IMG/VR virus record: IMGVR_UViG_3300042560_001323
Coordinates: 124,001 to 188,000 of that record
Direction: 5' to 3' (one strand)
Origin: a virus
Length of the DNA stretch: 64,000 bases
Shown piece after piece: positions 31,354 to 38,232 of the stretch. The position numbers were made by a program, and so were the translations under genes. The notes beneath the pieces are model-generated. The model saw only the letters and a list, made by a program, of their open reading frames with translations, did not search any database and was not told where the DNA came from. How positions within the stretch are numbered: the stretch's first letter is position 1; each line of letters begins with the position of its first letter.

Positions 31354-31692
31354 ATGATGACTCCAGAACAACATCCGATTACCTTACCAGACGAAATATG
31401 CGCTAAACTTCTTGGCAGCGGCAAACCATTCTACGAGCAACTTAAGGAAGCCGCACGCTGGGGCGCAGATCAAGAGTTGGAAGCTTGCTGTGAGTGGTTC
31501 CGAGAGTTCTACAAAACCGAGTCTTGGGGTAAGTGTGACTTGGAGCACTTCCGCGCTGCCCGCCGCCCCAAACCGCCTTCACTAAAAGAACGGGCACTCT
31601 CTGAAACTGCCGCTGCCGTAGCGGGGGGAAACATCACACCTGAGCGTGGAGCAATTATCCGTCTAGCACTGGAGGAACTTCCCAATGACTAA
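31354..31692 (+). CDS. 112-residue cyanophage-type hypothetical protein
   Basis: Starts MMTPEQHPITLPDEICAKLL; the frame is open back to a TTG at 31303. It contains QLKEAARWGADQELEACCEWFREFY and FRAARRPKPPSLKERALSETAA, a pattern familiar from cyanophage and marine metagenome proteins. It is noticeably GC-richer than adjacent genes, which suggests separate acquisition. The function is unknown. Confidence 0.68.
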   Translation: MMTPEQHPITLPDEICAKLLGSGKPFYEQLKEAARWGADQELEACCEWFREFYKTESWGKCDLEHFRAARRPKPPSLKERALSETAAAVAGGNITPERGAIIRLALEELPND

Positions 31693-31891
31693 ACTTTCTC
31701 CTGCACAGAAAATATTGAATGCCGCCAATGGGGCTAGCTCCTGGGGTCCAGATGATTGCCTTAATGATGCCCCGTTTATTGCAATCGCTCTTTTACGGGC
31801 TCTAGTAGAACAAGCTGGGTCATCTAAACACTGGCACATAGACCAACTTAATGCAATGGCCACCGAATTAGAGACACTTGCCAATGACTGA
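31685..31891 (+). CDS. 68-residue hypothetical protein
   Basis: Starts MTKLSPAQKILNAANGASSW. It is a helical protein with FIAIALLRALVEQAG and a C-terminal LNAMATELETLAND. It is similar in style and length to the gene at 32045 (ALRAL...; IAKELE), and both may derive from one family. It overlaps the genes on either side. Confidence 0.6.
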   Translation: MTKLSPAQKILNAANGASSWGPDDCLNDAPFIAIALLRALVEQAGSSKHWHIDQLNAMATELETLAND

Positions 31892-32048
31892 CTATTCCAC
31901 GGATGAAAAATTTGACAAATGCTCCACTGAGCAACAATCCTGGGAATGCCCGCAAATGTTGGAGACTGGTTCGGACTTTGACTGCGTGTATCATAAGTGC
32001 AAATTATGCAATCGCACAATGACCCTTTATTATGATGATATGAAATGA
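31884..32048 (+). CDS. 54-residue Cys-rich protein
   Basis: Starts MTDYSTDEKFDKCSTEQQSW. Four cysteines, with a terminal CVYHKCKLCNR, suggest zinc binding. It overlaps the preceding gene by eight bases and the next gene as ATGA, consistent with a real coupled gene. Confidence 0.58.
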   Translation: MTDYSTDEKFDKCSTEQQSWECPQMLETGSDFDCVYHKCKLCNRTMTLYYDDMK

Positions 32049-32260
32049 AACCTACAATAGCTGACCTTTCTTCAAATACTCTTGAAGTTTATTTGGCTGC
32101 TGATTCCGTATTTGAACAAAATAACACCCCCGAGTTTATTGTCCGCCGGGGAGTTGCTTACGCTCTCCGAGCATTGGCGCATAATGTTGATTGGAAATCT
32201 GGAGACCCCAAGTTTCTAGTTATAGATATTGCTAAAGAATTAGAGGGGACTTACCAATGA
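32045..32260 (+). CDS. 71-residue hypothetical protein
   Basis: Starts MKPTIADLSSNTLEVYLAAD. It is helical with RRGVAYALRALAHNVDWKSGD and IAKELEGTYQ. It is coupled on both sides by ATGA. No domain was recognised. Confidence 0.6.
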   Translation: MKPTIADLSSNTLEVYLAADSVFEQNNTPEFIVRRGVAYALRALAHNVDWKSGDPKFLVIDIAKELEGTYQ

Positions 32261-32514
32261 CTAAAGAACTTTCTCTTGCCTTAGATATTCTAAAAGACGC
32301 ACAAAGTAAATCGCCTTACATTATTCCTAGTGTAAACAAAAGAATTGTTGTCGCTACTCTTCGTTCTGCAGCTAAGCAACTTGTAGAAATTCCAGTAAAC
32401 GATGCTTGCCTAAAAAATAGAAACGATAAACTTATCTATGAATTGGCTTTAAATGAATGTGCATTACATCTCCAAAGTATTGCTATTGAATTAATTAATT
32501 ATGAACAACCTTAA
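32257..32514 (+). CDS. 85-residue hypothetical protein
   Basis: Starts MTKELSLALDILKDAQSKSP and includes VVATLRSAAKQLVEIP and ALHLQSIAIELINYEQP. It is helical and perhaps related to the two preceding LRAL/AIELE small proteins. It overlaps the next gene by 14 bases. Confidence 0.6.
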   Translation: MTKELSLALDILKDAQSKSPYIIPSVNKRIVVATLRSAAKQLVEIPVNDACLKNRNDKLIYELALNECALHLQSIAIELINYEQP

Positions 32515-32860
32515 ATTATTTAAAGTTAATGTTACACAAGAATGGTCTGCAGAAGCAGAAGTATTTGTATGGGCAACTTCAGAAGTTATAGCAAAGGAAG
32601 TTGCGTATAAAAACGTTGACCTTGATTCATACGATTCTGATATTGGAAGTAAAGATGTAAGAGCCATAGAATCATCTTATGAAACTCTTGATAAATTAAA
32701 TGATGATAATTACTTCTTTGCTCCTAGTCTTACTGGACAATATCGCGATGTTGACTATGAAACTTTCAAATCTTATATTACTCCAGAAGATCTTGAAAGA
32801 ATAAGAATTGAAAAAATTGAAAAAGACAATGGCCAACTTTCCCTGCTATTAAAACAATGA
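32501..32860 (+). CDS. 119-residue hypothetical protein
   Basis: Starts MNNLKLFKVNVTQEWSAEAE. The N-terminal KVNVTQEWSAEAEVFVWATSEVIAKEVAYKNV looks like a small beta-alpha-beta domain of the type found in phage DpnD/PcfM-like proteins. The rest is acidic and helical. Its stop is overlapped by the next ATG (ATGA). Confidence 0.6.
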   Translation: MNNLKLFKVNVTQEWSAEAEVFVWATSEVIAKEVAYKNVDLDSYDSDIGSKDVRAIESSYETLDKLNDDNYFFAPSLTGQYRDVDYETFKSYITPEDLERIRIEKIEKDNGQLSLLLKQ

Positions 32861-33033
32861 CTTTTATTTTAAGACTTCTACTACAGATACCTTTGACTAT
32901 CGTTCTTTTTTCGGGAGTTCAAGATGTTTTAGGAAGGACCGAATGGTGGATAACTTTTCCGATTGGTATGGTTCTTTTATTTCTTTATGATTCTGGTGAA
33001 TTTATTAAAAACGAGGAAAAAAATGAAGACTGA
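32857..33033 (+). CDS. 58-residue membrane protein
   Basis: Starts MTFILRLLLQIPLTIVLFSG. Two hydrophobic segments (about 3-20 and 31-45) are separated by DVLGRTEW, followed by an acidic tail. This is a small inner-membrane hairpin. It is coupled to the previous gene by ATGA and overlaps the next by 11 bases. No function is evident. Confidence 0.6.
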   Translation: MTFILRLLLQIPLTIVLFSGVQDVLGRTEWWITFPIGMVLLFLYDSGEFIKNEEKNED

Positions 33034-33187
33034 TTATCGCGCTCTGTGCGAAGAGCTTATTAAGGCCTGGGATGAACACGGTGGCTGTGCAATTCCTTAT
33101 CACGAGGCTTGTTGGAGTCTAGCTATAGACCGTGTGTGTAAAGTCCTTATTGATAAGGATGCTGCATCAGGAGAAGTAAAACCGTGA
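33023..33187 (+). CDS. 54-residue protein with DYRALCEEL motif
   Basis: Starts MKTDYRALCEELIKAWDEHG, with GAGG upstream. The opening is nearly identical to that of the 33-residue product at 34356 (MKPDYRALCEELLKHLE), so the two are duplicates with different tails. Similar short proteins are frequent in cyanophages. Cys and His residues (CAIPYHEACW) might bind metal. Confidence 0.62.
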   Translation: MKTDYRALCEELIKAWDEHGGCAIPYHEACWSLAIDRVCKVLIDKDAASGEVKP

Positions 33188-33591
33188 ATCTTCCACCGTG
33201 GATTGAGTATAAAAAATTGGTTCTTAGTCGCTTTGATTTCCGCCAGCGAGAAGCTATATCCAGAAAAATTATTTCCGACAGTATAGAAAGTAAAGCCGAG
33301 TTTCGGGAATACGTTGATCATATAAAAGACTGTATGGTATACGATCTTAGTTCTTATCTATATGGCAGGGTTGTAGATGGCTTTATTGTTCAGAGACCCG
33401 CTTCTTGGTTTGAAGCCTGGAAAGAAAATGCTTACAAACGTGGATATCTAGGTCCGTGGGCAAAGAGGTTATGGCCCGTCAGTTATGAACGCGAAGAAAT
33501 TAAAGTTATTGAGGCATTTCCAGATATTATACAGAACGAAAAATATAAGACTGTAGTAATGTGTTACACTGAACCTCATCCATTTTATTAA
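33184..33591 (+). CDS. 135-residue hypothetical protein, GTG start
   Basis: Begins with GTG overlapping the previous stop (GTGA): MNLPPWIEYKKLVLSRFDFR. It is basic and aromatic with YGRVVDGFIVQRPASWFEAWKENAYKRGYLG. No domain was recognised. The coupled arrangement supports expression. Confidence 0.6.
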   Translation: MNLPPWIEYKKLVLSRFDFRQREAISRKIISDSIESKAEFREYVDHIKDCMVYDLSSYLYGRVVDGFIVQRPASWFEAWKENAYKRGYLGPWAKRLWPVSYEREEIKVIEAFPDIIQNEKYKTVVMCYTEPHPFY

Positions 33592-33592
33592 T

Positions 33593-34366
33593 ATGAATAA
33601 CAACCGCGTCCATACATTAAAGCCCGAATGTTCAATTCCCATTGCGAATAGGGGAGGGGTTCCACACTATCCAAAAAGTGAAGGTTTACAAGAGCGTCTA
33701 GCCCGTTGCATTGAACACGAACTATATTATGGTGGCAATCACGAGGCAGCCGCTGCTGCAATTATCAGAGATGTTAATTTGGGGTATATAGATCAACTCA
33801 CTTCTTCTGACAATGCAACACCAGCAGTAGGAGAGAAGGCTGAGTTGGTAGCTTGGCTGAGAGAAAATGCAAACGATGAACGAGATATTGATAACGGTGG
33901 TACGATTGCTGCTGCCATTATTCTTGACCGCATTGCTGATATTCTTGAAAACATTAACGATTACTATTTCCTACCAAAACCAACAGATGAAGAGTTGGAA
34001 GATTGTGCATACATCCACGGTGGAGGATATTTTAACTGCGACTGTCAAGAGGAGGCTGATGCTCTTACTAAAAAACACGTTTCTTTTGCCCGTGCTATTC
34101 TTGCTAGATTCTGCCACTTTTGTATTCCGTCTCCGATATCACTAAAGGATAGACATCCTGGACCCGAAGACTGTAGCAAACAAAATAAAGTCTGGGTCTA
34201 TGAAGGTAAGTATTGTCCCTCATATTACACAGAACCTTGGAAACTTACTGAACTTCCCCGGAAAGAGTTAGGGGAGGACTTTTCTAATGCTTATTTCTGG
34301 AGAAACGTTACACACTGGCTTCCTTACAATGCTATCCCAATTCCAAAAACAACCGATGAAACCTGA
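33593..34366 (+). CDS. 257-residue protein with C-terminal DUF551-like domain
   Basis: The first part is helical (RLARCIEHELYYGGNHEAAAAAIIRDV). A middle segment holds Cys/His residues (CAYIHGGGYFNCDC). The C-terminal 90 residues follow the DUF551 plan: ISLKDRHPGPEDC at the start and FWRNVTHWLPYNAIPIP at the end. DUF551 proteins are common in phages and have no assigned function. The next small gene starts inside its end. Confidence 0.7.
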   Translation: MNNNRVHTLKPECSIPIANRGGVPHYPKSEGLQERLARCIEHELYYGGNHEAAAAAIIRDVNLGYIDQLTSSDNATPAVGEKAELVAWLRENANDERDIDNGGTIAAAIILDRIADILENINDYYFLPKPTDEELEDCAYIHGGGYFNCDCQEEADALTKKHVSFARAILARFCHFCIPSPISLKDRHPGPEDCSKQNKVWVYEGKYCPSYYTEPWKLTELPRKELGEDFSNAYFWRNVTHWLPYNAIPIPKTTDET

Positions 34367-34457
34367 TTATCGCGCTCTGTGTGAAGAACTTCTCAAACAT
34401 CTTGAATGGTATATTGAAGAGGATGAAACTAATGAAAATGAAGAAAATGCTTATTGA
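34356..34457 (+). CDS. 33-residue protein, truncated DYRALCEEL paralogue
   Basis: MKPDYRALCEELLKHLEWYI plus an acidic tail. The first 13 residues repeat those of the gene at 33023 almost exactly, as does the DNA (GATTATCGCGCTCTGTG). It overlaps the DUF551 gene by 11 bases. It could be a live short gene or a remnant. Confidence 0.5.
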   Translation: MKPDYRALCEELLKHLEWYIEEDETNENEENAY

Positions 34458-34478
34458 TTAAAGGGTAAGCAGGATGCA

Positions 34479-34736
34479 ATGAAAGTTGTTTCTAAAGCCA
34501 AAAAAGTTATAGAAGAAAAACCAGAAGTAGGAACTGGAATAGATCGTTTTAATGCTGTTATGAACTCCATTCACCCTTCTCATAGGTATCGCTGGTGTAA
34601 TGCTGGGGCGTGTTTTTGTATGGGATGTGCAAATCTGCAGGTTTTAAAAGCGGGATTTACTCAAACAGACCATCAAGAATGGGTGAGACGTACGCCACCT
34701 ACTAATACTATAGATAATTATTGGGGAGTAATGTAA
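34479..34736 (+). CDS. 85-residue Cys-containing hypothetical protein
   Basis: Starts MKVVSKAKKVIEEKPEVGTG. It contains RYRWCNAGACFCMGCANLQVLKAG, four closely spaced cysteines that suggest a metal site, and TQTDHQEWVRR. I recall a similar RWC-x5-CxCxGC-x-N motif from other phage small proteins but know no function. Its stop overlaps the next ATG. Confidence 0.62.
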   Translation: MKVVSKAKKVIEEKPEVGTGIDRFNAVMNSIHPSHRYRWCNAGACFCMGCANLQVLKAGFTQTDHQEWVRRTPPTNTIDNYWGVM

Positions 34737-34912
34737 TGGACACACAAGAAGAGTTTTTTGATTGTCTTATTGATTATATTGATGCTGCTATTGATGAAAA
34801 AGTTGGCAGTTCTTACTATCCAGAGCACGATATAGCAAAGAAAGAGTGGACTAAGAAAGATTTAAAAGAATCTTTATTAAAATTTTCTACAGAGTTACTT
34901 CACGGACGTTAA
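34736..34912 (+). CDS. 58-residue acidic hypothetical protein
   Basis: Starts MDTQEEFFDCLIDYIDAAID after a GGGGAG site, with its ATG overlapping the previous TAA (TAATG). It is helical and acidic. No domain was recognised. Confidence 0.58.
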   Translation: MDTQEEFFDCLIDYIDAAIDEKVGSSYYPEHDIAKKEWTKKDLKESLLKFSTELLHGR

Positions 34913-34917
34913 AAATT

Positions 34918-35202
34918 ATGACTAAATTTTCGCCTTGCATCATTGAAGTTCTACTTCATTGTTATTATTCACCAGAAGCCCACCCAAGAGAAGACACACC
35001 AGCAGTGCAAAACTCTTATAAACTTTTAAAGTGTTATGGTCTTATTGAATCACAATGTTATATGATCGGTACTGATACAACAAATTTAAGTAAATACAAA
35101 ACAACTGAAAGAGGAAGAGCGCACATTCAACAATTGTGTAATCTTCCTTTACCGATTTCTGTCTGGGTTGATAGTAATGGTAAAGTTATTGAGTTGAACT
35201 GA
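34918..35202 (+). CDS. 94-residue winged-helix-like phage protein
   Basis: Starts MTKFSPCIIEVLLHCYYSPE. The pattern IIEVLLHCYY ... YKLLKCYGLIES ... YKTTERGRAHIQQLCNLPLPI is a small phage family resembling a winged helix with a C-terminal wing. It could bind DNA, which is inferred from the fold pattern only. It is followed two bases later by the next gene. Confidence 0.68.
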   Translation: MTKFSPCIIEVLLHCYYSPEAHPREDTPAVQNSYKLLKCYGLIESQCYMIGTDTTNLSKYKTTERGRAHIQQLCNLPLPISVWVDSNGKVIELN

Positions 35203-35204
35203 TT

Positions 35205-35618
35205 ATGGATAAATTAGATAGATGGGAGTTCTTATTGCAAAAATGGGGATATGAAAATGGCCCGGCTCCTGGGTCTTATTGGTCAAGAGTTGAAAGAGTT
35301 ATTAAAAAGAGGCGGAAACAAAAGCAAAAATCTATAGATGATATCAAACTAGAACTCAATGAAAAGTTTGACCAGATTGAAAAGAATTATAAAGAAAAGT
35401 GTATTTTATTTAAGGCGCGAGCAGACAGAGAGTTTGAACGGTTTTGTAAACAACAGAACCAAGATTTTGAAACGGCAAAGACTACTGGAAGGTTTCCACA
35501 AAAAATAAATTATGTTGGTAAAACTAATCAAATTTTAATAAGTTCCGGTAGTGGTGCCACTTGGCAAATTGATAGTAATTTTGTTCTTAATAAAACGAAT
35601 AAATCAAAAGGATATTAG
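35205..35618 (+). CDS. 137-residue basic hypothetical protein
   Basis: Starts MDKLDRWEFLLQKWGYENGP. A lysine/arginine-rich helix (RVERVIKKRRKQKQKSIDD) is followed by a coiled coil (KLELNEKFDQIEKNYKEKC) and a polar tail. It may bind nucleic acid through the basic stretch. The family is unknown. The 92 bases after it hold only a weak AAACCAA/TTGGTTT hairpin. Confidence 0.58.
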   Translation: MDKLDRWEFLLQKWGYENGPAPGSYWSRVERVIKKRRKQKQKSIDDIKLELNEKFDQIEKNYKEKCILFKARADREFERFCKQQNQDFETAKTTGRFPQKINYVGKTNQILISSGSGATWQIDSNFVLNKTNKSKGY

Positions 35619-35710
35619 TTGTTTAAACTAGAATTGAAAGTTTATTCCGAAAAAAAAACCAAATGTTCTGATTCGTTGGTTTGCTAAACTATTTGATTTG
35701 GAATGGGTCA

Positions 35711-35890
35711 ATGGATGAGCAAACTTTTTGCAAACAATGTGGCTCTGAAATTGACCCGGACTGTTGTTGGTGTGGTAATTTAATTGAAGGCCATCATTGG
35801 TCTGATGGCCATTTTCCAGTTCCTTGGGGCTGCACCTGTTATTATGTTAATCTGAGCGATTCTTTTGATATTGATTTAAATGACACTTAA
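35711..35890 (+). CDS. 59-residue zinc-ribbon-like protein
   Basis: The start MDEQTFCKQCGSEIDPDCCW is chosen over an ATG ten codons upstream. CxxCG ... CCWCG ... GHHW ... CTC provides enough ligands for one or two zinc ions. Similar treble-clef mini-proteins are common in cyanophage early regions. It overlaps the start of the endonuclease gene by 11 bases. Confidence 0.6.
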   Translation: MDEQTFCKQCGSEIDPDCCWCGNLIEGHHWSDGHFPVPWGCTCYYVNLSDSFDIDLNDT

Positions 35891-37379
35891 AGAAGTAATT
35901 CAAGATAATTGGAGCGGAAGACAATTTATTAGAATTGCCACAAATGCCGGTCTTAAAACTCAGATTGAACAACGAACTTCTTTTCTTGATCTGCATTATC
36001 CAAATATAAAACTAAAACAACGGGCATTTGTTCTTCTGAATGATTTAACAGAGGAACAACTGCCTTATTGTCGTTGTGGTTGTGGTAAAAGGGCCAGTCT
36101 TAATAGAGAACCCGATAAGGGGTTCAGTAAGTATTTTAACGAGGACTGTCATAGAAGATCACCAAAGATTTCTGATGATGCCCTTGAGAAACTTTCTAAC
36201 AAAGAATGGTTATTTGAGCAGCGGGTGATACTTAAAAAAGCCATTGAAACGATTGGCGATGAACTGGGTGTTTCACACGTTTCAGTTGATAAGTGGTTAA
36301 AAAAGCACGGGATTAAACAACTTAAAATTTCAAGAATACGCAATTTAGAAGGTTATAGTGTTATTGATGATAAAGAAAAACTTGTAAATCTTTACGATTC
36401 TGGTTTAACGTGTCAACAAATAGCCGAGCCTTTAAATGTAACAAGGGGCGCTATTGCCAGAACTTTAAAAAGTTATGGGGTTAAATTGAGACCCTCAAAC
36501 TCTTACGAAAGAACTGTTAAGAAAGTCAGTGGAGAAGAGCAAGAACTTATTGATTTTATTGGTGAAATATACAAAGATAAAATCTTAACTTCCAATCGTT
36601 CTGTTCTTAATGGACGAGAACTTGATATTTATTTACCCAAACATAATCTGGCAATTGAGTACAATGGCCTCTATAGTCATTCTTATAAACCTTGGGAAGA
36701 ACGTGAAAGTCTTATTAAGGGACCAAACTACCACTTATCAAAAACCGTTGATTGTGAAAAATTAGGTATTCAACTAATTCACATTTTTAGCGATGAGTGG
36801 AACTACCGGCAGGCAGTTGTTAAGTCTATTTTAAAAAGTAAGTTGGGTATCAATGAACGGATTTATGCTCGTAAATGTTCTATTGTTGAAGTTGATATTG
36901 ATAGCAAGAATAAATTCTTAAATGATAATCATATTCAAGGTGAAGATAAATCCAGTATTAAACTTGGCCTGGAATATGAAGGAGTTCTGATGTGTTTAAT
37001 GACTTTTAATAAGTCAAGATTTAATAAAAAATATGAGTGGGAATTGGTGAGATTTTGTAATGCTGGCGGTATTAATGTTGTTGGTGGGTTCAGTAGATTA
37101 CTGTCTTATTTTAGAAGTAATTTTGGGGGTTCTATTATTTCTTATGCTGATAGACGTTATTCTGATGGTGGGGTGTATTTTAAGAATGGATTTGAGTTGA
37201 TACGTGTTAATAAGCCTGGGTATTATTACGTTGATAAGAACTATTTGATTCGTCATAATAGAATGAAGTTTCAGAAGAAACTTATTGGGGCTTATGATTG
37301 TACTGAGTATGAGAAAGCCAGGGAGATGGGATTTAATAAGATATTTGATTGTGGTAGTTTGAGTTTTGGGATGAATTAA
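35880..37379 (+). CDS. Vsr-like (EDxHD) homing endonuclease
   Basis: A 499-residue mobile nuclease. An N-terminal zinc site (CRCGCG about 64-69, C90 H91) is followed by two helix-turn-helix repeats (IGDELGVSHVSVDKWLKKHGI; IAEPLNVTRGAIARTLKSYGV). The catalytic Vsr-like fold starts at about 220 and includes GRELDIYLPKHNLAIEYNGLY (E247, D249) and GIQLIHIFSDEW. A C-terminal region has ARKCSIVEV, WELVRFCNAGG and SYADRRYSDGG. This matches the I-Bth0305I/EDxHD homing endonucleases. It is free-standing, not in an intron, and abuts an oppositely directed GIY-YIG gene. Confidence 0.88.
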   Translation: MTLKEVIQDNWSGRQFIRIATNAGLKTQIEQRTSFLDLHYPNIKLKQRAFVLLNDLTEEQLPYCRCGCGKRASLNREPDKGFSKYFNEDCHRRSPKISDDALEKLSNKEWLFEQRVILKKAIETIGDELGVSHVSVDKWLKKHGIKQLKISRIRNLEGYSVIDDKEKLVNLYDSGLTCQQIAEPLNVTRGAIARTLKSYGVKLRPSNSYERTVKKVSGEEQELIDFIGEIYKDKILTSNRSVLNGRELDIYLPKHNLAIEYNGLYSHSYKPWEERESLIKGPNYHLSKTVDCEKLGIQLIHIFSDEWNYRQAVVKSILKSKLGINERIYARKCSIVEVDIDSKNKFLNDNHIQGEDKSSIKLGLEYEGVLMCLMTFNKSRFNKKYEWELVRFCNAGGINVVGGFSRLLSYFRSNFGGSIISYADRRYSDGGVYFKNGFELIRVNKPGYYYVDKNYLIRHNRMKFQKKLIGAYDCTEYEKAREMGFNKIFDCGSLSFGMN

Positions 37380-38140
37380 TCTTCTACCTTGAAGACCTTA
37401 TAGCCCTTATATTGCCGCAATTTACCGTGTGCAACATTCGTCATATTACCTTGATCTAGGCCATTTTCCCTGCAGTATTTTGTCAAATTAATTACAATTT
37501 CTTCTTTTCCTTCTGGAGTTATAACTAACCATTTTTTCTGATTTGCCTCTCTAGCCCGTTGTTTTTGAAAATCTGTTTGTGGTCTTCCTAAACTTAACTG
37601 TCTTGTTTTTTCTATTACCTCTTTTGTACGCTTTTTCCCGGTATTAGATTTACTTATTTTTGCCTTTGTTTCATCTGATAATGGTTTTCCTTTTTGGGGG
37701 TGTACGAACATTTCTGAGGCATACATTTTCTTTTTGGTTTCACTCATTTTCTTTTTAGATTCTTCTGAGTGTTTTTTCCCCCACCAATGATGGTCTTCAC
37801 CTTTAAATGATGGTGGCCGCCCTGATTCTAAAATATTTAATAAAATTCCGTTCTCATCAAAGCCGACTCTTCCATATTTTTTTATTTGACTTTCTTCTAA
37901 TAAGTATGCTTCTTCTTCGTTTAAATTTTCTGCAACTTTTGTGATAATTGGTATATTATTATCGTCAATTAAATTTCTAATATATCCATTTAGTCTCTTA
38001 TTAAAAGCATATTCTTTTTTGTCCGTCAGGTGTTGTTTACATCTAGAACCACAACCCTTTCCGATGTAAAATATTCTATTTGTGATTGGATTTATAATGT
38101 GGTAAACATAATATTTGGCTTTGTCTTCGTCTGGCTTCAT
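37376..38140 (-). CDS. GIY-YIG homing endonuclease with NUMOD3 repeats
   Basis: A 254-residue free-standing endonuclease of the Seg type. The catalytic domain has YYVYHIINP and FYIGKG (residues 10-29) and a glutamate helix AYLLEESQIKKYG (about 78-90). Residues 117-190 hold NUMOD3-type DNA-binding repeats (WGKKHSEESKKKMSE; GKPLSDETKAKIS; GKKRTKEVIEKTR). The C-terminal part (NLTKYCRENGLDQGNMTNVAHGKLRQYKGYKV) resembles an IENR1/NUMOD1 helix-turn-helix. It lies beside gp23 and converges with the Vsr-like gene with a four-base overlap. Confidence 0.9.
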   Translation of the reverse strand: MKPDEDKAKYYVYHIINPITNRIFYIGKGCGSRCKQHLTDKKEYAFNKRLNGYIRNLIDDNNIPIITKVAENLNEEEAYLLEESQIKKYGRVGFDENGILLNILESGRPPSFKGEDHHWWGKKHSEESKKKMSETKKKMYASEMFVHPQKGKPLSDETKAKISKSNTGKKRTKEVIEKTRQLSLGRPQTDFQKQRAREANQKKWLVITPEGKEEIVINLTKYCRENGLDQGNMTNVAHGKLRQYKGYKVFKVED

Positions 38141-38184
38141 GGCTAAGAACTTAATGTGGCGTACTATATAGGTCTGCCGCCAAT

Positions 38185-38212
38185 AAAAAAGAGGGTCTTA
38201 AAGACCCTCTTA
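38185..38212 (-). terminator. Rho-independent terminator after gp23
   Basis: Minus-strand AAGAGGGTCTT / AAGACCCTCTT near-perfect stem followed by TTTTT. It lies 21 bases after the gp23 stop and shields the endonuclease genes from late transcription. Confidence 0.92.
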
Positions 38213-38232
38213 GGATAAATGTCAGCGTTTGC

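Noticed and set aside
31663-32019. Minus-strand open frame of 118 codons
   Set aside because: It lies opposite a chain of coupled plus-strand genes and has no recognisable domain; a shadow of GC-richer coding sequence.
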